From contig JABJKE010000010.1 of the NCBI GenBank assembly GCA_018660505.1, positions 56,560 through 120,559 of the forward strand: DNA of 64,000 bases, in the 5' to 3' direction. Positions 48,248 through 59,004 of this stretch are shown one piece after another (within the stretch, counting starts at the first letter, position 1; each line of letters begins with the position of its first letter). This DNA comes from Rhodobiaceae bacterium. Lineage in GTDB: Bacteria; Pseudomonadota; Alphaproteobacteria; RS24. The notes under the pieces were generated by a model that saw nothing but the letters and a program-made list of their open reading frames with translations, did not search any database and was not told the DNA's origin. The position numbers and the translations under genes were made by a program.

Positions 48248-51200
48248 CTAATTTCGGGCCGCGCGTTGCGCTCCATAGTCTTGCAGACTTTTAACACTCA
48301 GCGAATTATCCCGCAAAGCGGCAATCGCTGCCACCGCCGCTTCGGCGCCAGCCAAAGTGGTGTAATAGGGAATTTTCATCTCCAAAGCGGTGCGACGGAT
48401 CGATTTACTATCGGCCAAAGATTGCTCGCCCTCGGTGGTGTTTACCACCAATTGCACGGCGTCATTTTTCATCGCATCAACGATATGTGGACGCCCTTCC
48501 ATCACCTTATTAATCGGCTCGACGCTGACCCCATGGTCGCTTAAAAAACCGGCGGTGCCGCGTGTGGCAATCAGCTTAAAGCCCAATTCGGTGAGGCGTT
48601 TGGCGGGGGCTACGGCGCGTTGTTTGTCGTTTTCGCGCACCGATAAAAACACCGTTCCGCCATCTGGCAAATGCGTGCTGCTGCCCAATTGGCTTTTGGC
48701 AAAGGCGGTCGCAAAATCCATATCGAGACCCATCACCTCGCCGGTCGAGCGCATCTCTGGCCCCAAGACCGTATCGACGCCCGGGAAACGCGCGAAAGGA
48801 AACACGCTCTCTTTGACGGCGATATGGTCGTAGTTCAGCGTCGTCAATCCAAACTCGGCAAGCTTGGCGCCAGCCATCAGGCGGGCGGCAATATTGGCAA
48901 TCGGCTGGCCAAGCACTTTCGCCACAAAGGGCACCGTGCGGCTGGCGCGCGGGTTCACTTCAATCACGAAAATATCTTCGCCTTGCACGGCAAATTGCAC
49001 ATTCATCAAACCAACCACATTGAGCGCCAGCGCCATTTCTGTGGCTTGGCGTTCCAGCTCGGCAATCATCGGTTGGGCCAAACTATGCGGCGGCATGGAA
49101 CACGCGCTATCGCCCGAATGCACGCCCGCTTCTTCAATATGCTCCAAAATGCCCGAGACAAAGACATCTTTGCCATCGCTCAACACATCGACATCCAGCT
49201 CGGTGGCATCGCGCAAATAGCCATCGATGAGCACCGGACTATCTCCAGAAACCACCACGGCCTCGCGCATATAGCGCTCGAGCTGGGCGTCCGTGCTAAC
49301 GATTTCCATGGCGCGGCCGCCCAAAACATAAGACGGGCGAATGACCACGGGAAAGCCAATATCGGCGGCAATTTCGCGCGCCTGTTCGGCCGAGCGGGCA
49401 ATGCCATTGGGCGGCTGGCGAAGTTTCAACCGGTCGAGCAAATCTTTAAAACGGTCGCGGTCTTCGGCCAGGTCAATGGCGTCTGGGTCGGTGCCCAAAA
49501 TCGGGATGCCTGCTTTTTCGAGGGCTTGCGATAATTTGAGCGGCGTCTGGCCGCCAAATTGCACAATCACGCCAGCCAAAGTGCCGGCCTGCATTTCGCA
49601 ATGCAAAAGCTCCAGCACATCTTCTTGGGTCAGCGGCTCAAAATACAATCGGTCGGATGTGTCATAATCGGTCGACACGGTTTCGGGATTGCAATTGACC
49701 ATAATGCTCTCGATATCGGCATCTTCCAGCGCGAAAGCAGCATGGCAGCAGCAATAATCAAACTCAATGCCTTGGCCAATGCGGTTGGGGCCCCCGCCCA
49801 GAATAACCGCTTTTTTGCGGCCACTTGGGGCGGCTTCATTTTGCCCATCCAGCACGCAGGCCGGGTCATAGCTCGAATAAAGATAGGGGGTGCTGGCTTT
49901 AAATTCAGCCGCGCAAGTATCGATTTGGCGATAATAGGGGCGCACGCCCATGGCGCGCCGTGTCGCACTGACACTGTCCTCGTCGGCACCGATAAGCTCG
50001 GCCAAACGTGCATCGGAAAAGCCCATGCCTTTCACCATACGCATGGCTTCTTCGTTATCGGGCAGGCCGTGGTCGCGGACTTTGGCTTCCATATCGATAA
50101 TTTCGCCTAATTGTTCCATCACCCAAGGGTCGAAATGAGCAAGCGCGCAAATTTCGGCTTGCGGCATGCCTTGGCGCAAAGCATGTGCCGCGATGAGCAG
50201 ACGGTCGGGCGTCGGCGTGGTCAAGGCGGCGCGCATATCGGCCACGCCTTGCGGGCTCGACATATCGGGCGCGCCTTCGGGGGCGTTTAATCCGGTAAGG
50301 CCGGTTTCCAAAGAGCGCAGCGCTTTTTGCAGGCTCTCTTTGAAGTTGCGGCCAATGGCCATGGCTTCACCAACCGATTTCATGGCCGTGGTGAGATACG
50401 GCTCGGCGCCGGGAAATTTTTCAAAAGCAAAGCGCGGAATTTTAGTCACGACGTAGTCAATGCTTGGCTCAAAGCTGGCGGGGGTGACGCCCGTGATATC
50501 GTTCATCAATTCATCCAGCGTATAACCGACGGCCAATTTGGCGGCGATTTTCGCAATCGGGAATCCCGTGGCTTTCGAAGCCAAAGCCGAAGAACGCGAC
50601 ACGCGCGGGTTCATTTCGATGACCACCAAACGGCCATCGGCTGGATTGACGGCAAATTGCACATTGGAGCCGCCAGTCTCGACGCCCACTTCGCGCAGCA
50701 CCGCAATCGAGGCATTGCGCATAATCTGATATTCGCGATCGGTCAGCGTCAGGGCGGGCGCGACGGTTATGCTGTCGCCCGTATGCACGCCCATTGGGTC
50801 GATATTTTCAATCGAGCAAATGATGATGCAATTGTCGGCTTTGTCGCGCACAACTTCCATCTCATACTCTTTCCAGCCGAGCACGCTTTCTTCGATAAGC
50901 ACTTCGGTGACCGGCGAGGCATCCAGACCGCCTTCGACGATTTGCAAAAACTCTTCTTTATTATAAGCAATGCCGCCGCCCGTGCCGCCCATGGTAAAGC
51001 TGGGACGAATGATGGTCGGCAGGCCCACTTTTTCCAAGGCCGCCAGCGCTTCTTCCACCGTATGCGCCACATCGGAGCGCGGGCTTTCGAGGCCAATTTT
51101 ATCCATCGCTTGGCGGAACAACTGGCGGTCTTCGGCTTTGTTAATGGCTTCCAAATCGGCACCAATGAGCTGCGCGCCATATTTTTCCAGCGTGCCATCT

Positions 51201-51511
51201 TCCGATAAAGCAATGGCTGTGTTCAGCGCGGTCTGCCCGCCCATGGTGGGCAAGACGGCGTCGGGGCGCTCTTTCTCGATAATTTTGGCTACCAGCTCGG
51301 GCGTAATCGGCTCGATGTAAGTGGCGTCGGCCAGCTCGGGGTCGGTCATAATCGTGGCTGGGTTCGAGTTCACCAAAATAACCCGATAGCCTTCTTCGCG
51401 AAGCGCTTTGCAAGCTTGCGTGCCGGAATAGTCAAATTCGCACGCCTGACCAATAACAATCGGCCCCGCGCCAATAATGAGAATGCTGGATATATCTGTA
51501 CGTTTCGGCAT
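48248..51511 (-). CDS. carB: Carbamoyl-phosphate synthase, large subunit
   Basis: 1087 aa, with the internal duplication typical of CarB: two ATP-grasp halves (the first near 1-400, the second near 560-940), an oligomerisation domain between and a C-terminal MGS-like allosteric domain. Motifs include [17 protein letters not shown] at the start and [17 protein letters not shown] at the second half. It makes carbamoyl phosphate for pyrimidine and arginine synthesis. Its ATG overlaps the carA stop (TAATG). Confidence 0.98.
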   Translation of the reverse strand: MPKRTDISSILIIGAGPIVIGQACEFDYSGTQACKALREEGYRVILVNSNPATIMTDPELADATYIEPITPELVAKIIEKERPDAVLPTMGGQTALNTAIALSEDGTLEKYGAQLIGADLEAINKAEDRQLFRQAMDKIGLESPRSDVAHTVEEALAALEKVGLPTIIRPSFTMGGTGGGIAYNKEEFLQIVEGGLDASPVTEVLIEESVLGWKEYEMEVVRDKADNCIIICSIENIDPMGVHTGDSITVAPALTLTDREYQIMRNASIAVLREVGVETGGSNVQFAVNPADGRLVVIEMNPRVSRSSALASKATGFPIAKIAAKLAVGYTLDELMNDITGVTPASFEPSIDYVVTKIPRFAFEKFPGAEPYLTTAMKSVGEAMAIGRNFKESLQKALRSLETGLTGLNAPEGAPDMSSPQGVADMRAALTTPTPDRLLIAAHALRQGMPQAEICALAHFDPWVMEQLGEIIDMEAKVRDHGLPDNEEAMRMVKGMGFSDARLAELIGADEDSVSATRRAMGVRPYYRQIDTCAAEFKASTPYLYSSYDPACVLDGQNEAAPSGRKKAVILGGGPNRIGQGIEFDYCCCHAAFALEDADIESIMVNCNPETVSTDYDTSDRLYFEPLTQEDVLELLHCEMQAGTLAGVIVQFGGQTPLKLSQALEKAGIPILGTDPDAIDLAEDRDRFKDLLDRLKLRQPPNGIARSAEQAREIAADIGFPVVIRPSYVLGGRAMEIVSTDAQLERYMREAVVVSGDSPVLIDGYLRDATELDVDVLSDGKDVFVSGILEHIEEAGVHSGDSACSMPPHSLAQPMIAELERQATEMALALNVVGLMNVQFAVQGEDIFVIEVNPRASRTVPFVAKVLGQPIANIAARLMAGAKLAEFGLTTLNYDHIAVKESVFPFARFPGVDTVLGPEMRSTGEVMGLDMDFATAFAKSQLGSSTHLPDGGTVFLSVRENDKQRAVAPAKRLTELGFKLIATRGTAGFLSDHGVSVEPINKVMEGRPHIVDAMKNDAVQLVVNTTEGEQSLADSKSIRRTALEMKIPYYTTLAGAEAAVAAIAALRDNSLSVKSLQDYGAQRAARN

Positions 51512-52707
51512 TACGCGTCTCCTCGGCGGCTACCCATAGAGGCAACAAAGCGGTCAAATAAATAGTGGCTGTCTTGCGGGCCAGGCGAGGCTTCGGGGTG
51601 ATATTGCACCGAGAAAACAGGCGCCCCCTTGAGGGCAATGCCACAATTGGTTTGGTCAAACAGGCTGACATGGGTTTCTTCCACATTGTCAGGCAGGCTG
51701 TCGCGGTCGACGGTGAAGCCATGGTTCATCGAGGTAATCTCGACTTTGCCCGTGGTCAAATCTTTCACCGGATGATTGGCGCCATGATGGCCTTGTTTCA
51801 TTTTCACGGTTTTGGCACCTAGCGCGCGCGCCAGCATTTGATGGCCCAAGCAAATGCCAAAAACCGGCTTGCCGCTGGCGACGAGTTTTTCAATTTCCGC
51901 CACCGCATAAGCGCCCGTGGCGGCCGGGTCGCCCGGGCCATTGGATAAAAAGATGCCATCTGGATTATGCGCCAAAACTTCTTCCGCTGACGCCGAGGCG
52001 CTGACCACAGAGACGCGGCAGCCCGCCTGTGCCAAGCAGCGCAGAATGTTTTTCTTCACGCCATAATCAAGTGCCACAACATGGGGCATGTCTTGCGCCT
52101 TTGGGTCGTTTTCCGCAAACCCTTGGTTCCAGGCCCAGCGGCCCTGGTTCCAGTCATAGGCGGTTTGGCTGGTCACTTCGGCGGCCAAATCGGCGCCTTC
52201 GAGGCCGGCAAAAGCCTCCAGCTCGGCTTGCAGGGCCGGAATGTCAAATTCGCCGTCTGGGTCATGCGCCAAAATGGCATTAAACATGCCATGGTCGCGA
52301 ATATGCGCCGTGATGGTGCGCGTATCCACGCCGCTAATGCCAATCAGACCTTTGCCAATCAGCCATTCATTCAGGTGCATCGTATTGCGATAATTAGATG
52401 GCTGGGTGATGGCCTCGCGAAGGATCAACCCATTGGCGGCGCGCGCCACCTCTGCGTTGGAGGTCTCGCCATCGTCCTCATTGGTGCCGACATTGCCAAT
52501 ATGGGGAAAGGTGAAAGTCACGATTTGCTGTTTATACGACGGGTCGGTAAGAATTTCTTGATATCCGGTCATCGCCGTATTGAAGCAAACCTCGCCGAGG
52601 GTGTGGCCCGTGGCGCCGAGGCCATAGCCATAAAAAGCGTCCCCTTTTGCGGTGAGCAGCAGGGCGGTTTTTTTGGCCGGTTGCCAAATGGATTTATCGG
52701 CGCTCAT
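51511..52707 (-). CDS. carA: Carbamoyl-phosphate synthase, small (glutaminase) subunit
   Basis: 398 aa. An N-terminal CarA domain is followed by a class I glutamine amidotransferase with nucleophile Cys286 in GICLGHQ and the His370/Glu372 pair in [10 protein letters not shown]. It supplies ammonia to CarB. The gene is preceded by a leader holding an ORF and a terminator-like hairpin (52694-52837), so expression is probably set by attenuation. CarB is coupled by a one-base overlap. Confidence 0.97.
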   Translation of the reverse strand: MSADKSIWQPAKKTALLLTAKGDAFYGYGLGATGHTLGEVCFNTAMTGYQEILTDPSYKQQIVTFTFPHIGNVGTNEDDGETSNAEVARAANGLILREAITQPSNYRNTMHLNEWLIGKGLIGISGVDTRTITAHIRDHGMFNAILAHDPDGEFDIPALQAELEAFAGLEGADLAAEVTSQTAYDWNQGRWAWNQGFAENDPKAQDMPHVVALDYGVKKNILRCLAQAGCRVSVVSASASAEEVLAHNPDGIFLSNGPGDPAATGAYAVAEIEKLVASGKPVFGICLGHQMLARALGAKTVKMKQGHHGANHPVKDLTTGKVEITSMNHGFTVDRDSLPDNVEETHVSLFDQTNCGIALKGAPVFSVQYHPEASPGPQDSHYLFDRFVASMGSRRGDA

Positions 52708-52837
52708 GTGAGGGCTCCCTGTCAGTTAGGTGGTGAAGGTTACTTGGTGAAACAGCTCTTTGACATTCGAAAAAACGCAAAAAAAAGGCCCCTGCCGCTG
52801 GTGCGACCGAGGCGTGAACGATGCTGAGAACCCTCAT
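52694..52837 (-). CDS. Putative leader ORF of carAB (47 codons)
   Basis: A continuous ORF starts at ATG 52837, reads through the hairpin and U-tract at 52779-52813 (encoding GAFFLRFF there) and stops inside carA, 9 bases past the carA ATG. The design is like the pyrL leader of E. coli pyrBI, where ribosome-polymerase coupling in a U-rich tract senses UTP. No strong ribosome-binding site is visible (ATAGGG lies six bases upstream). Inference from layout only. Confidence 0.4.
   Translation of the reverse strand: MRVLSIVHASVAPAAGAFFLRFFECQRAVSPSNLHHLTDREPSHERR
52779..52813 (-). terminator. Attenuator-type intrinsic terminator in the carA leader
   Basis: On the minus strand, GCCTC-G-GTCGC, loop ACCA, GCGGC-A-GGGGC (52813 down to 52788) forms a 10-pair stem with one mismatch and two G-U pairs, followed by C and eight T (52786-52779), then a second T6 tract. 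It lies 72 bases before the carA ATG. Confidence 0.75.
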
Positions 52838-53186
52838 AAAAACCCTATTTTCTGCGTGAGCCAAATTGACGGGAAACTATATAACGTAGGGCCTCTCGTC
52901 AAGCCATCTTATGGCGATTCTTTTGGGAAAAAAATACCAATAAAATCAATATCTTATACTATTTTTCCGGCGCCTCGAGAGAATGTCAGAAACCCCACCT
53001 GCGATTGCCTTGCTGCGGCGAGCATAGAGGCAAACATCGATTCTGCACGGAATTTTTTGCCACTGTCGCGAATGATTTGAAGCATTGCCAAACCGCATGC
53101 TTTGGCATATATCAAACGCTTCGCTTTCCAGTGGCCGATGAGGCGCATGAGGTAGCGGACAAAGATTGGTTTCAAGGAGTTTGACC
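52838..53186. other. Intergenic region between carA leader and yqeY
   Basis: About 350 bases with no convincing gene. It holds a likely minus-strand carA promoter: TTGACG (52902-52897), 15 bases, TATAGT (52881-52876). A minus-strand frame (52954-53148 from an ATG, 64 codons; 73 codons from a TTG at 53175) is open with a basic product, but has no ribosome-binding site and no recognised family. Near 53174-53179 lies AAGGAG for yqeY. Confidence 0.5.
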
Positions 53187-53639
53187 ATGCAAGAGCGGTT
53201 CACAGAAGCGCTGAAGACAGCGGTTAAGGCCCAAGACAAAATTCGTGTCTCTACGTTGCGCCTAATTATGGCAGCGATTAAAGACCGCGACATCGCCGCC
53301 CGCAGCGCCGATAGTGGCGATGGCGTCAGCGACGACCAAATCCTCGAAATTCTCGCCAAAATGGTAAAGCAACGCCAAGAGGCCGCCAGCACCTATGAAG
53401 AAGCGGGTCGGTTAGAATTGGCCGAGCAAGAACGCGCCGAGATTGTGGTGATTGAAGATTTTCTACCCGCCCAATTGAGCGACGAAGACGTGGCCAGCGC
53501 GGTCGCCGCCGCCTGCGACGAAGTCGGCGCTCAATCTTTAAAAGATATGGGCAAAGTCATGGGCGTGCTGAAGGGTAAATATGCGGGCCAAATGGACTTT
53601 GGCAAAGCCGGTGGATTGGTGAAACAACGCTTGAGCTAA
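53187..53639 (+). CDS. GatB/YqeY domain-containing protein
   Basis: 150 aa, helical, with the YqeY signature (VSTLRLIMAAIKDRDI, DFLPAQLS, MGVLKGKYAGQMDFG). The family shares the C-terminal tRNA-binding fold of GatB and may help tRNA-dependent amidation; function is not settled. AAGGAG precedes ATG 53187. In many Alphaproteobacteria it lies upstream of dnaG and rpoD, as here. Confidence 0.9.
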   Translation: MQERFTEALKTAVKAQDKIRVSTLRLIMAAIKDRDIAARSADSGDGVSDDQILEILAKMVKQRQEAASTYEEAGRLELAEQERAEIVVIEDFLPAQLSDEDVASAVAAACDEVGAQSLKDMGKVMGVLKGKYAGQMDFGKAGGLVKQRLS

Positions 53640-53736
53640 GGGCGTTTTCGTTTCATTCACAAGAAATATGCGCTTTGCACGCATCGCCCGCGTTATCGCC
53701 ATAGCGGCTGGCTCGATAAAAGCGTAAAATACAGCC

Positions 53737-55626
53737 ATGGCGTTTCCCCAAACCTTTCTCGAAGAAATTAGAAACCGAATTTCGGTATCCGATGTGGTTG
53801 GCCGCAAGGTCAAATTACAACGCCGCGGCCGAGAATTTGTCGGGCTGAGCCCGTTTAAGCCAGAAAAAACCCCGTCTTTTACCGTCAATGACGACAAGCA
53901 GTTTTACCATTGTTTCTCGACCGGAAAACACGGCTCGGTGTTTGACTTTATTATGGAGACCGAAGGCTTAAGCTTTCCAGAATCGGTCGAGCGTCTGGCT
54001 TCGGAAGCGGGCATGCAAATGCCCGACCGCGACCCGCAAGACGCCGTTCGTGCCGTCAATCAGGCCAGCCTGTTAGATGTCACCGAGGCTTCTGCCAAAT
54101 GGTTTGAAGCGCAGCTTAAAACCCCTGCCGCGGCGCAGGCGCGCGCCTATTTAGACAAGCGCGGTGTCACGCAAGAGATGATTAAACGCTTCCGCATTGG
54201 GTTTGGGCCCAGCGCGCGCACCGCTTTGGTGGAGCATTTGAGCGCCCGCGATATGGGGCTGGATAAGATTGTCGAAGCCGGTATGGCGATTAAGCCAGAC
54301 GATGGCAAAGCCCCTTATGACCGTTTCCGCGACCGGATTATTTTCCCGATTAACGATGCCCGCGGTCGGGTGATCGCCTTTGGCGGACGCGCCATGAGTG
54401 CGGAAGCCAAAGCCAAATATCTCAATTCGCCAGAAACCCCGCTGTTTCATAAAAGCCGGGTTCTGTATAATTTTTCGGGCGCGCGCCAAGCCGCCTATGA
54501 CACCAATAGCGTGCTGATTTCAGAAGGCTATATGGATGTTGTGGGCATGGCGCGCGCGGGCATTGATAATGCGGTTGCGGGCCTCGGCACGGCCATCACC
54601 GAAGAGCAAATTGGCTTGGCCTGGCGCATGGCGCCCGAGCCGATTTTATGTCTCGATGGCGATGCGGCGGGCTTGCGCGCCGCCTATCGCGCGATTGACC
54701 GCGCTTTGCCTTTGCTCAAACCGGGATATTCGCTGCGCTTTGCGATTTTGCCGCCGGGCAAAGACCCCGATGATGTGGTGCGCGAAGGCGGCGCACAAGC
54801 CATGCAAGCCCTCTTGGGCAAAGCCATGAGCCTTATCGATTTAATGTGGGAACGCGAAATAGAAGCCGCCCCCTGGGATACGCCAGAGCGCGCTGCGGCA
54901 TTAAAAAAGCGTCTGCGCGAGGCGGCCGCGCGGGTGGGCGATAAAGATGTGCGCGCGCTTTATGGCCAAGACATTAAAGCGCGGCTCGATAAATTATTGG
55001 GCGAGCAGGGTGTGCCCTATCAAAACAGTGGCCGCCATCGCGATGGCTTTCGGGGCAAGCAAAACCCTCGGTTTCGCTCGCAACCGACCTCAGAAGCGCG
55101 GCGCTCGGCCATCTCAACCGGGGCCACCGATTGGTCGGTGCGCGAGGCCCTGATTGTGTTGTGTGTCTTGCAACATCCAGCGGTTTTACGGCACGAGCGC
55201 GATATGTTTGAGACGATTGAAATTCAAACCCCCGCCTTAGACGCTTTGCGTTTTGCGATTATCGATTATTTCGATGCGCTGGAGGCAAGCGCTGAGACCG
55301 ACGCAGGGCTTGACAATAGCGCGCTCACAAGGCATTTGATAAGCGAAGGAAAGCAGGAAATTTGCGAGCGTTTGGGAAATATGCCAGAAGCTCGGCGTAT
55401 GAGTTTTGCGCGCAAGGAAAGTAATCTGGAAGACGTTTTGGCGGGATGGCTTGAAGTGACTCGCAATCATCATAAATTACTAACTCTAACAACCGAGCAG
55501 AAGTCGGTTGAGGCAGAACTTGAGATTGAACTGGCGCGCGATGGAACCCAAAACGCGCTGGAACGCCTATTGGCGATAAAAAATGAAATTGCGGCGCTGG
55601 AACGCGGAGACGATAGCGCAGCTTAA
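53737..55626 (+). CDS. dnaG: DNA primase
   Basis: 629 aa. The TOPRIM core is intact ([23 protein letters not shown]) and the C-terminal helicase-binding region follows. The N-terminal zinc-binding domain is degenerate: in [13 protein letters not shown] the usual Cys and His are Ser38 and Lys41, and in [10 protein letters not shown] only Cys59 of the second pair remains (Thr62 replaces Cys). Similar loss occurs in other alphaproteobacterial primases. Followed by rpoD after 43 bases. Confidence 0.96.
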   Translation: MAFPQTFLEEIRNRISVSDVVGRKVKLQRRGREFVGLSPFKPEKTPSFTVNDDKQFYHCFSTGKHGSVFDFIMETEGLSFPESVERLASEAGMQMPDRDPQDAVRAVNQASLLDVTEASAKWFEAQLKTPAAAQARAYLDKRGVTQEMIKRFRIGFGPSARTALVEHLSARDMGLDKIVEAGMAIKPDDGKAPYDRFRDRIIFPINDARGRVIAFGGRAMSAEAKAKYLNSPETPLFHKSRVLYNFSGARQAAYDTNSVLISEGYMDVVGMARAGIDNAVAGLGTAITEEQIGLAWRMAPEPILCLDGDAAGLRAAYRAIDRALPLLKPGYSLRFAILPPGKDPDDVVREGGAQAMQALLGKAMSLIDLMWEREIEAAPWDTPERAAALKKRLREAAARVGDKDVRALYGQDIKARLDKLLGEQGVPYQNSGRHRDGFRGKQNPRFRSQPTSEARRSAISTGATDWSVREALIVLCVLQHPAVLRHERDMFETIEIQTPALDALRFAIIDYFDALEASAETDAGLDNSALTRHLISEGKQEICERLGNMPEARRMSFARKESNLEDVLAGWLEVTRNHHKLLTLTTEQKSVEAELEIELARDGTQNALERLLAIKNEIAALERGDDSAA

Positions 55627-55669
55627 TGATAATCGTGAGGGGTCACGCAAGACTTACCCGGAGACTTAC

Positions 55670-57637
55670 ATGGCAGGCAAAAAAGCCAAGGCAAAAGAAC
55701 AAGAAGTCGAAACAGGCGATAGCCCACTCATCGACATGGATAATCGCGATGTGAAGCGCATGATTAAGGCCGCCAAGGCAAGCGGCTTTGTGACCATTGA
55801 TGCGTTGAACGCGGTTCTGCCGCCCGAAGAATTTACCTCTGAGAAAATCGAAGACATTATGGCGATGCTATCCGAGCTGGGCATTACCGTGGTCGAGACC
55901 GATGACGCAGATGAAACCGAAGAAGACGGCGACGCGAAAACCAGCAGCGAAACGGCAGTTGCCGCCGAAGCCAGCACCACAGCCGTCGCCAAAACCACAA
56001 AAACTGGCGCCACGGGCGACCGGACAGATGATCCGGTGCGGATGTATTTGCGCGAAATGGGCTCGGTCGAGCTACTATCGCGCGAAGGCGAAATTGCCAT
56101 TGCCAAACGCATAGAGGCGGGCCGCGAAACCATGATTGCCGGGCTTTGTGAAAGCCCGCTGACGTTTCAGGCGATTATCATTTGGCGCGATGAGCTGAAC
56201 GAAGGCAAAGTTTTGCTGCGCGATATCATCGATTTAGATGCAACGCGCGCAGGCCCCGAAGCCAAGAAAATTGATCGCTCGGCGGCCGGTGCAGCGCCGC
56301 CACCCTCGGGCGCGCCATCGGGCGAAGCCGAAGGCGAGCCAGATGAAGACGATGAAGAAGCCGAAGCCAATATGTCGCTTTCGGCCATGGAAATGGAACT
56401 CAAGCCAAAAGTCTTGGGCAGTTTCGATATCATTGCTTCGACCTATAAAAAATTACGCCGCTTGCAAGACCAAAGCGTGGAGCTGCAAAGCGCCGGCAAA
56501 GAGCTGACCAAAGCGCAGCAGACCCGTTCGGATAAATTAAGCGGTGAGATTATTGAAGAAGTCAAAGGCTTGGCGCTCAACAATAATCGCATCGAGGCTT
56601 TGGTCGAGCAGCTTTATGCGATTAACAAGCGACTGGTTGGGCTGGAAGCACAGCTTTGGCGTTTGGCGCAAAAAACTGGCGTCACCCGCGATGAGTTTTT
56701 GAAGCAATATCAAGGCAATGAATATGAAGCCAATTGGGCGCGCCGCGTGGGCCGGTTAACGGGCAAAGGCTGGAAAGACTTCATCCAGAAAAACCGCGAT
56801 GACGTGAAAACCATCCGCAGCGAAATTCAAGAATTGGCCAATGAGACGGGGCTGAACATTACCGAATACCGCCGCATTGTTCGCACGGTGCAAAAAGGCG
56901 AGCGCGAAGCGCGCATTGCCAAAAAAGAAATGGTCGAAGCCAATTTACGTTTGGTGATTTCCATTGCCAAAAAATATACCAATCGCGGTTTGCAATTCCT
57001 CGACCTTATTCAAGAGGGCAATATTGGCCTGATGAAAGCGGTCGATAAATTTGAATATCGCCGTGGCTATAAATTCTCGACCTATGCGACCTGGTGGATT
57101 CGCCAAGCGATTACCCGCTCGATTGCCGACCAAGCGCGCACCATTCGTATTCCGGTGCATATGATTGAGACGATTAACAAATTAGTGCGCACCTCGCGCC
57201 AAATGCTGCACGAGTTCGGCCGCGAGCCGACGCCGGAAGAGCTGTCTGAAAAACTTTCTATGCCGCTAGATAAAGTGCGCAAGGTTTTGAAAATCGCCAA
57301 AGAGCCGATTAGTTTGGAAACCCCGATTGGCGACGAAGAAGATAGTCAGCTGGGTGATTTCATCGAAGATAAAAACGCTATTTTGCCGATTGATGCGGCC
57401 ATTCAGTCGAATTTGCGCGACACCACCACGCGGGTTTTGGCTTCGTTAACGCCGCGCGAAGAACGGGTCTTGCGGATGCGCTTTGGCATTGGTATGAACA
57501 CCGACCATACGCTGGAAGAAGTGGGTCAGCAGTTCTCTGTGACGCGCGAACGCATTCGCCAAATCGAGGCGAAAGCCTTGCGCAAGCTGAAACACCCAAG
57601 CCGGTCGCGCAAGCTACGTAGTTTTTTGGATAATTAG
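55670..57637 (+). CDS. rpoD: RNA polymerase primary sigma factor (sigma-70)
   Basis: 655 aa. Region 1.1 (about 20-90), region 1.2 [20 protein letters not shown], a non-conserved insert with an acidic low-complexity part (about 205-245), region 2 ([29 protein letters not shown]), region 3, and region 4 with [20 protein letters not shown] at the end. It directs housekeeping transcription. ATG 55670 has GGAG at six bases; an earlier in-frame ATG overlaps dnaG. Confidence 0.98.
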   Translation: MAGKKAKAKEQEVETGDSPLIDMDNRDVKRMIKAAKASGFVTIDALNAVLPPEEFTSEKIEDIMAMLSELGITVVETDDADETEEDGDAKTSSETAVAAEASTTAVAKTTKTGATGDRTDDPVRMYLREMGSVELLSREGEIAIAKRIEAGRETMIAGLCESPLTFQAIIIWRDELNEGKVLLRDIIDLDATRAGPEAKKIDRSAAGAAPPPSGAPSGEAEGEPDEDDEEAEANMSLSAMEMELKPKVLGSFDIIASTYKKLRRLQDQSVELQSAGKELTKAQQTRSDKLSGEIIEEVKGLALNNNRIEALVEQLYAINKRLVGLEAQLWRLAQKTGVTRDEFLKQYQGNEYEANWARRVGRLTGKGWKDFIQKNRDDVKTIRSEIQELANETGLNITEYRRIVRTVQKGEREARIAKKEMVEANLRLVISIAKKYTNRGLQFLDLIQEGNIGLMKAVDKFEYRRGYKFSTYATWWIRQAITRSIADQARTIRIPVHMIETINKLVRTSRQMLHEFGREPTPEELSEKLSMPLDKVRKVLKIAKEPISLETPIGDEEDSQLGDFIEDKNAILPIDAAIQSNLRDTTTRVLASLTPREERVLRMRFGIGMNTDHTLEEVGQQFSVTRERIRQIEAKALRKLKHPSRSRKLRSFLDN

Positions 57638-57669
57638 ACCCCGTAAAATAAGTAAATCAGGTTCTCCCA

Positions 57670-58008
57670 ATGATGTTAACGATGATGAAGGCGAAAATTC
57701 ACCGCGCCACCGTAACCCAATGCGACATGCAGTATCAGGGGTCGATTTCGGTGGACCAAGATTGGCTCGACAAAGTGGGTATCTTGCCCAATGAGCAGGT
57801 CGATGTTTTGAATATTAATACGGGCGGGCGCTTTACAACTTATGCCATTCCGGCGCCACGTGGTTCGAAAACCATTGGCATCAATGGCGCGGCGGCGCGC
57901 TTGGCGCAAAAGCAAGATTTAGTGATTATCATCGCCTATGCGCAAATGAGCGAAGCGGAAGCGGCGAGTTATGAACCGGGTTTGTATTTTCCGGAATTAG
58001 ACGCATAA
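57670..58008 (+). CDS. panD: Aspartate 1-decarboxylase
   Basis: Makes beta-alanine for pantothenate and CoA. The proenzyme self-cleaves between Gly24 and Ser25 (YQGSISVD) to create the pyruvoyl group; Lys9 and Tyr58 of the active site are in place. 112 aa, about 14 shorter than E. coli PanD at the C-terminus. The N-terminus [12 protein letters not shown] aligns with MIRTMLQGKLHR of E. coli, which supports ATG 57670. It lies between rpoD and the tRNA gene. Confidence 0.94.
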   Translation: MMLTMMKAKIHRATVTQCDMQYQGSISVDQDWLDKVGILPNEQVDVLNINTGGRFTTYAIPAPRGSKTIGINGAAARLAQKQDLVIIIAYAQMSEAEAASYEPGLYFPELDA

Positions 58009-58027
58009 TAGTTTCATGTTGGTGTTA

Positions 58028-58104
58028 GGGCCTGTAGCTCAGGTGGTTAGAGCGGTCCGCTCATAACGGATTGGTCGCAGGTTCGAGTCCTGCCGGGCCC
58101 ACCA
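58028..58104 (+). tRNA. tRNA with CAT anticodon, probably tRNA-Ile2 (lysidine) or elongator tRNA-Met
   Basis: 77 bases including the encoded CCA. The acceptor stem GGGCCTG/CGGGCCC, D stem GCTC/GAGC, anticodon stem GTCCG/CGGAT with loop CTCATAA (anticodon CAT), and T stem GCAGG/CCTGC with TTCGAGT all fold. It is not the initiator, since 1-72 pair as G-C. The TTGGTCGC variable region resembles tRNA-Ile2, whose C34 is changed to lysidine by TilS. Elongator Met cannot be excluded. Confidence 0.93.
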
Positions 58105-58119
58105 ATATTTCGCTTTACC

Positions 58120-59004
58120 CTATAAAAAAGCCCGAAGGCTTGTCGCCAGCGCTGCCAAATCCAGCTTTCCCTTTTCTGCGATAAACACCAATTCAGGCGC
58201 CCGCCTTTCCGCTTCGATGAGCGTATAACGCGCGCCCACCAGTTGCAGCCGATGCGTGCCTGTATGGCCCTTGGCGCGCGCGAGCTTTGGTGCCAGCTCA
58301 TTTAATAAGTCGGATAATTTTTCAATATCTAAGGCCGTCTCTGCCGTAAAGCTCATCGTGTCGAAAAGCGCATTGGCAAAGAGCGGTGCCGCAGGAGCTA
58401 AATCTGGCAGCTCGCGGGCGGCCGAAAGCGTCAACATATCGGCCAAAACAGCGTCGCTGGGGTGCGCGATGGGGGCTTGGGTTAAGCCAGCCAATAGACT
58501 TTGCGCGCTGGCGCCTTGGTCATCGGTTAAATCGGTTTTGGTCAGCAGGCAATAATCGGCTTGCCCGATTTGTCGATGGACCAAGCCGCCGACAAATTTA
58601 TCGCGCCGTTTGGCGGCCAATGTTGTGGCATCTATCGCCACATAAATGCCCGCCAATTGCAAACCTTGGATGCCATAGCCAAGATAGGCGAGCCGCGCTG
58701 GCTCGCCCGCGCCACTGGCCTCGATAAGCACATGGTCGGGGGGCGTGTCGCTTTGCGCCAATTGTTGCAATTGGTTTAGCGCATCGTCTTGCAATTGGCA
58801 GCAGGCGCAGCCATTGGCCAGCGATATCGTCTCGCCCTCATGCGCTTCAATCAGCGCGGCATCGATGTTAATGGCGCCAAAATCATTGACCAAAATGGTC
58901 AGCCGTTTGCCCTTAAAGGCGGCGGGCGGTTTGGCCAAGAGCCGATTGATCAGCGTGGTTTTTCCCGCGCCCAAATAGCCGCCAAGAATTGTCAGCGGCA
59001 GCAT
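58120..59004 (-). CDS. COG0523 / CobW-like G3E-family GTPase (metallochaperone type)
   Basis: 294 aa. Walker A is GGYLGAGKTTLINR (8-21), the metal-binding CxCC is CACC (66-69), the base motif is TKTD, and a short CobW_C domain ends the protein. COG0523 proteins deliver Zn or Co to client enzymes. No cobalamin gene is nearby. It starts at the stop of an amidohydrolase gene (TAATG), a metal-dependent enzyme type, which may be its client. Confidence 0.87.
   Translation of the reverse strand: MLPLTILGGYLGAGKTTLINRLLAKPPAAFKGKRLTILVNDFGAINIDAALIEAHEGETISLANGCACCQLQDDALNQLQQLAQSDTPPDHVLIEASGAGEPARLAYLGYGIQGLQLAGIYVAIDATTLAAKRRDKFVGGLVHRQIGQADYCLLTKTDLTDDQGASAQSLLAGLTQAPIAHPSDAVLADMLTLSAARELPDLAPAAPLFANALFDTMSFTAETALDIEKLSDLLNELAPKLARAKGHTGTHRLQLVGARYTLIEAERRAPELVFIAEKGKLDLAALATSLRAFL

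Noticed and set aside
50327..51208. 293-codon plus-strand ORF inside carB
   Set aside because: It is a shadow of carB, whose two ATP-grasp halves are clearly coding; the translated product has no domain and no start signal.
52081..52827. 248-codon plus-strand ORF over carA
   Set aside because: Antisense shadow of carA extending into its leader; no ribosome-binding site or family.
52954..53175. Minus-strand 73-codon ORF between carA and yqeY
   Set aside because: Its TTG start sits in the yqeY ribosome-binding region, it has no such site itself and no family is recognised. It is noted in the intergenic entry but not called as a gene.
56270..56400. Acidic low-complexity segment in rpoD considered as an insertion or frameshift
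   Set aside because: Variable acidic stretches in the non-conserved region of primary sigma factors are normal, and the frame is continuous.
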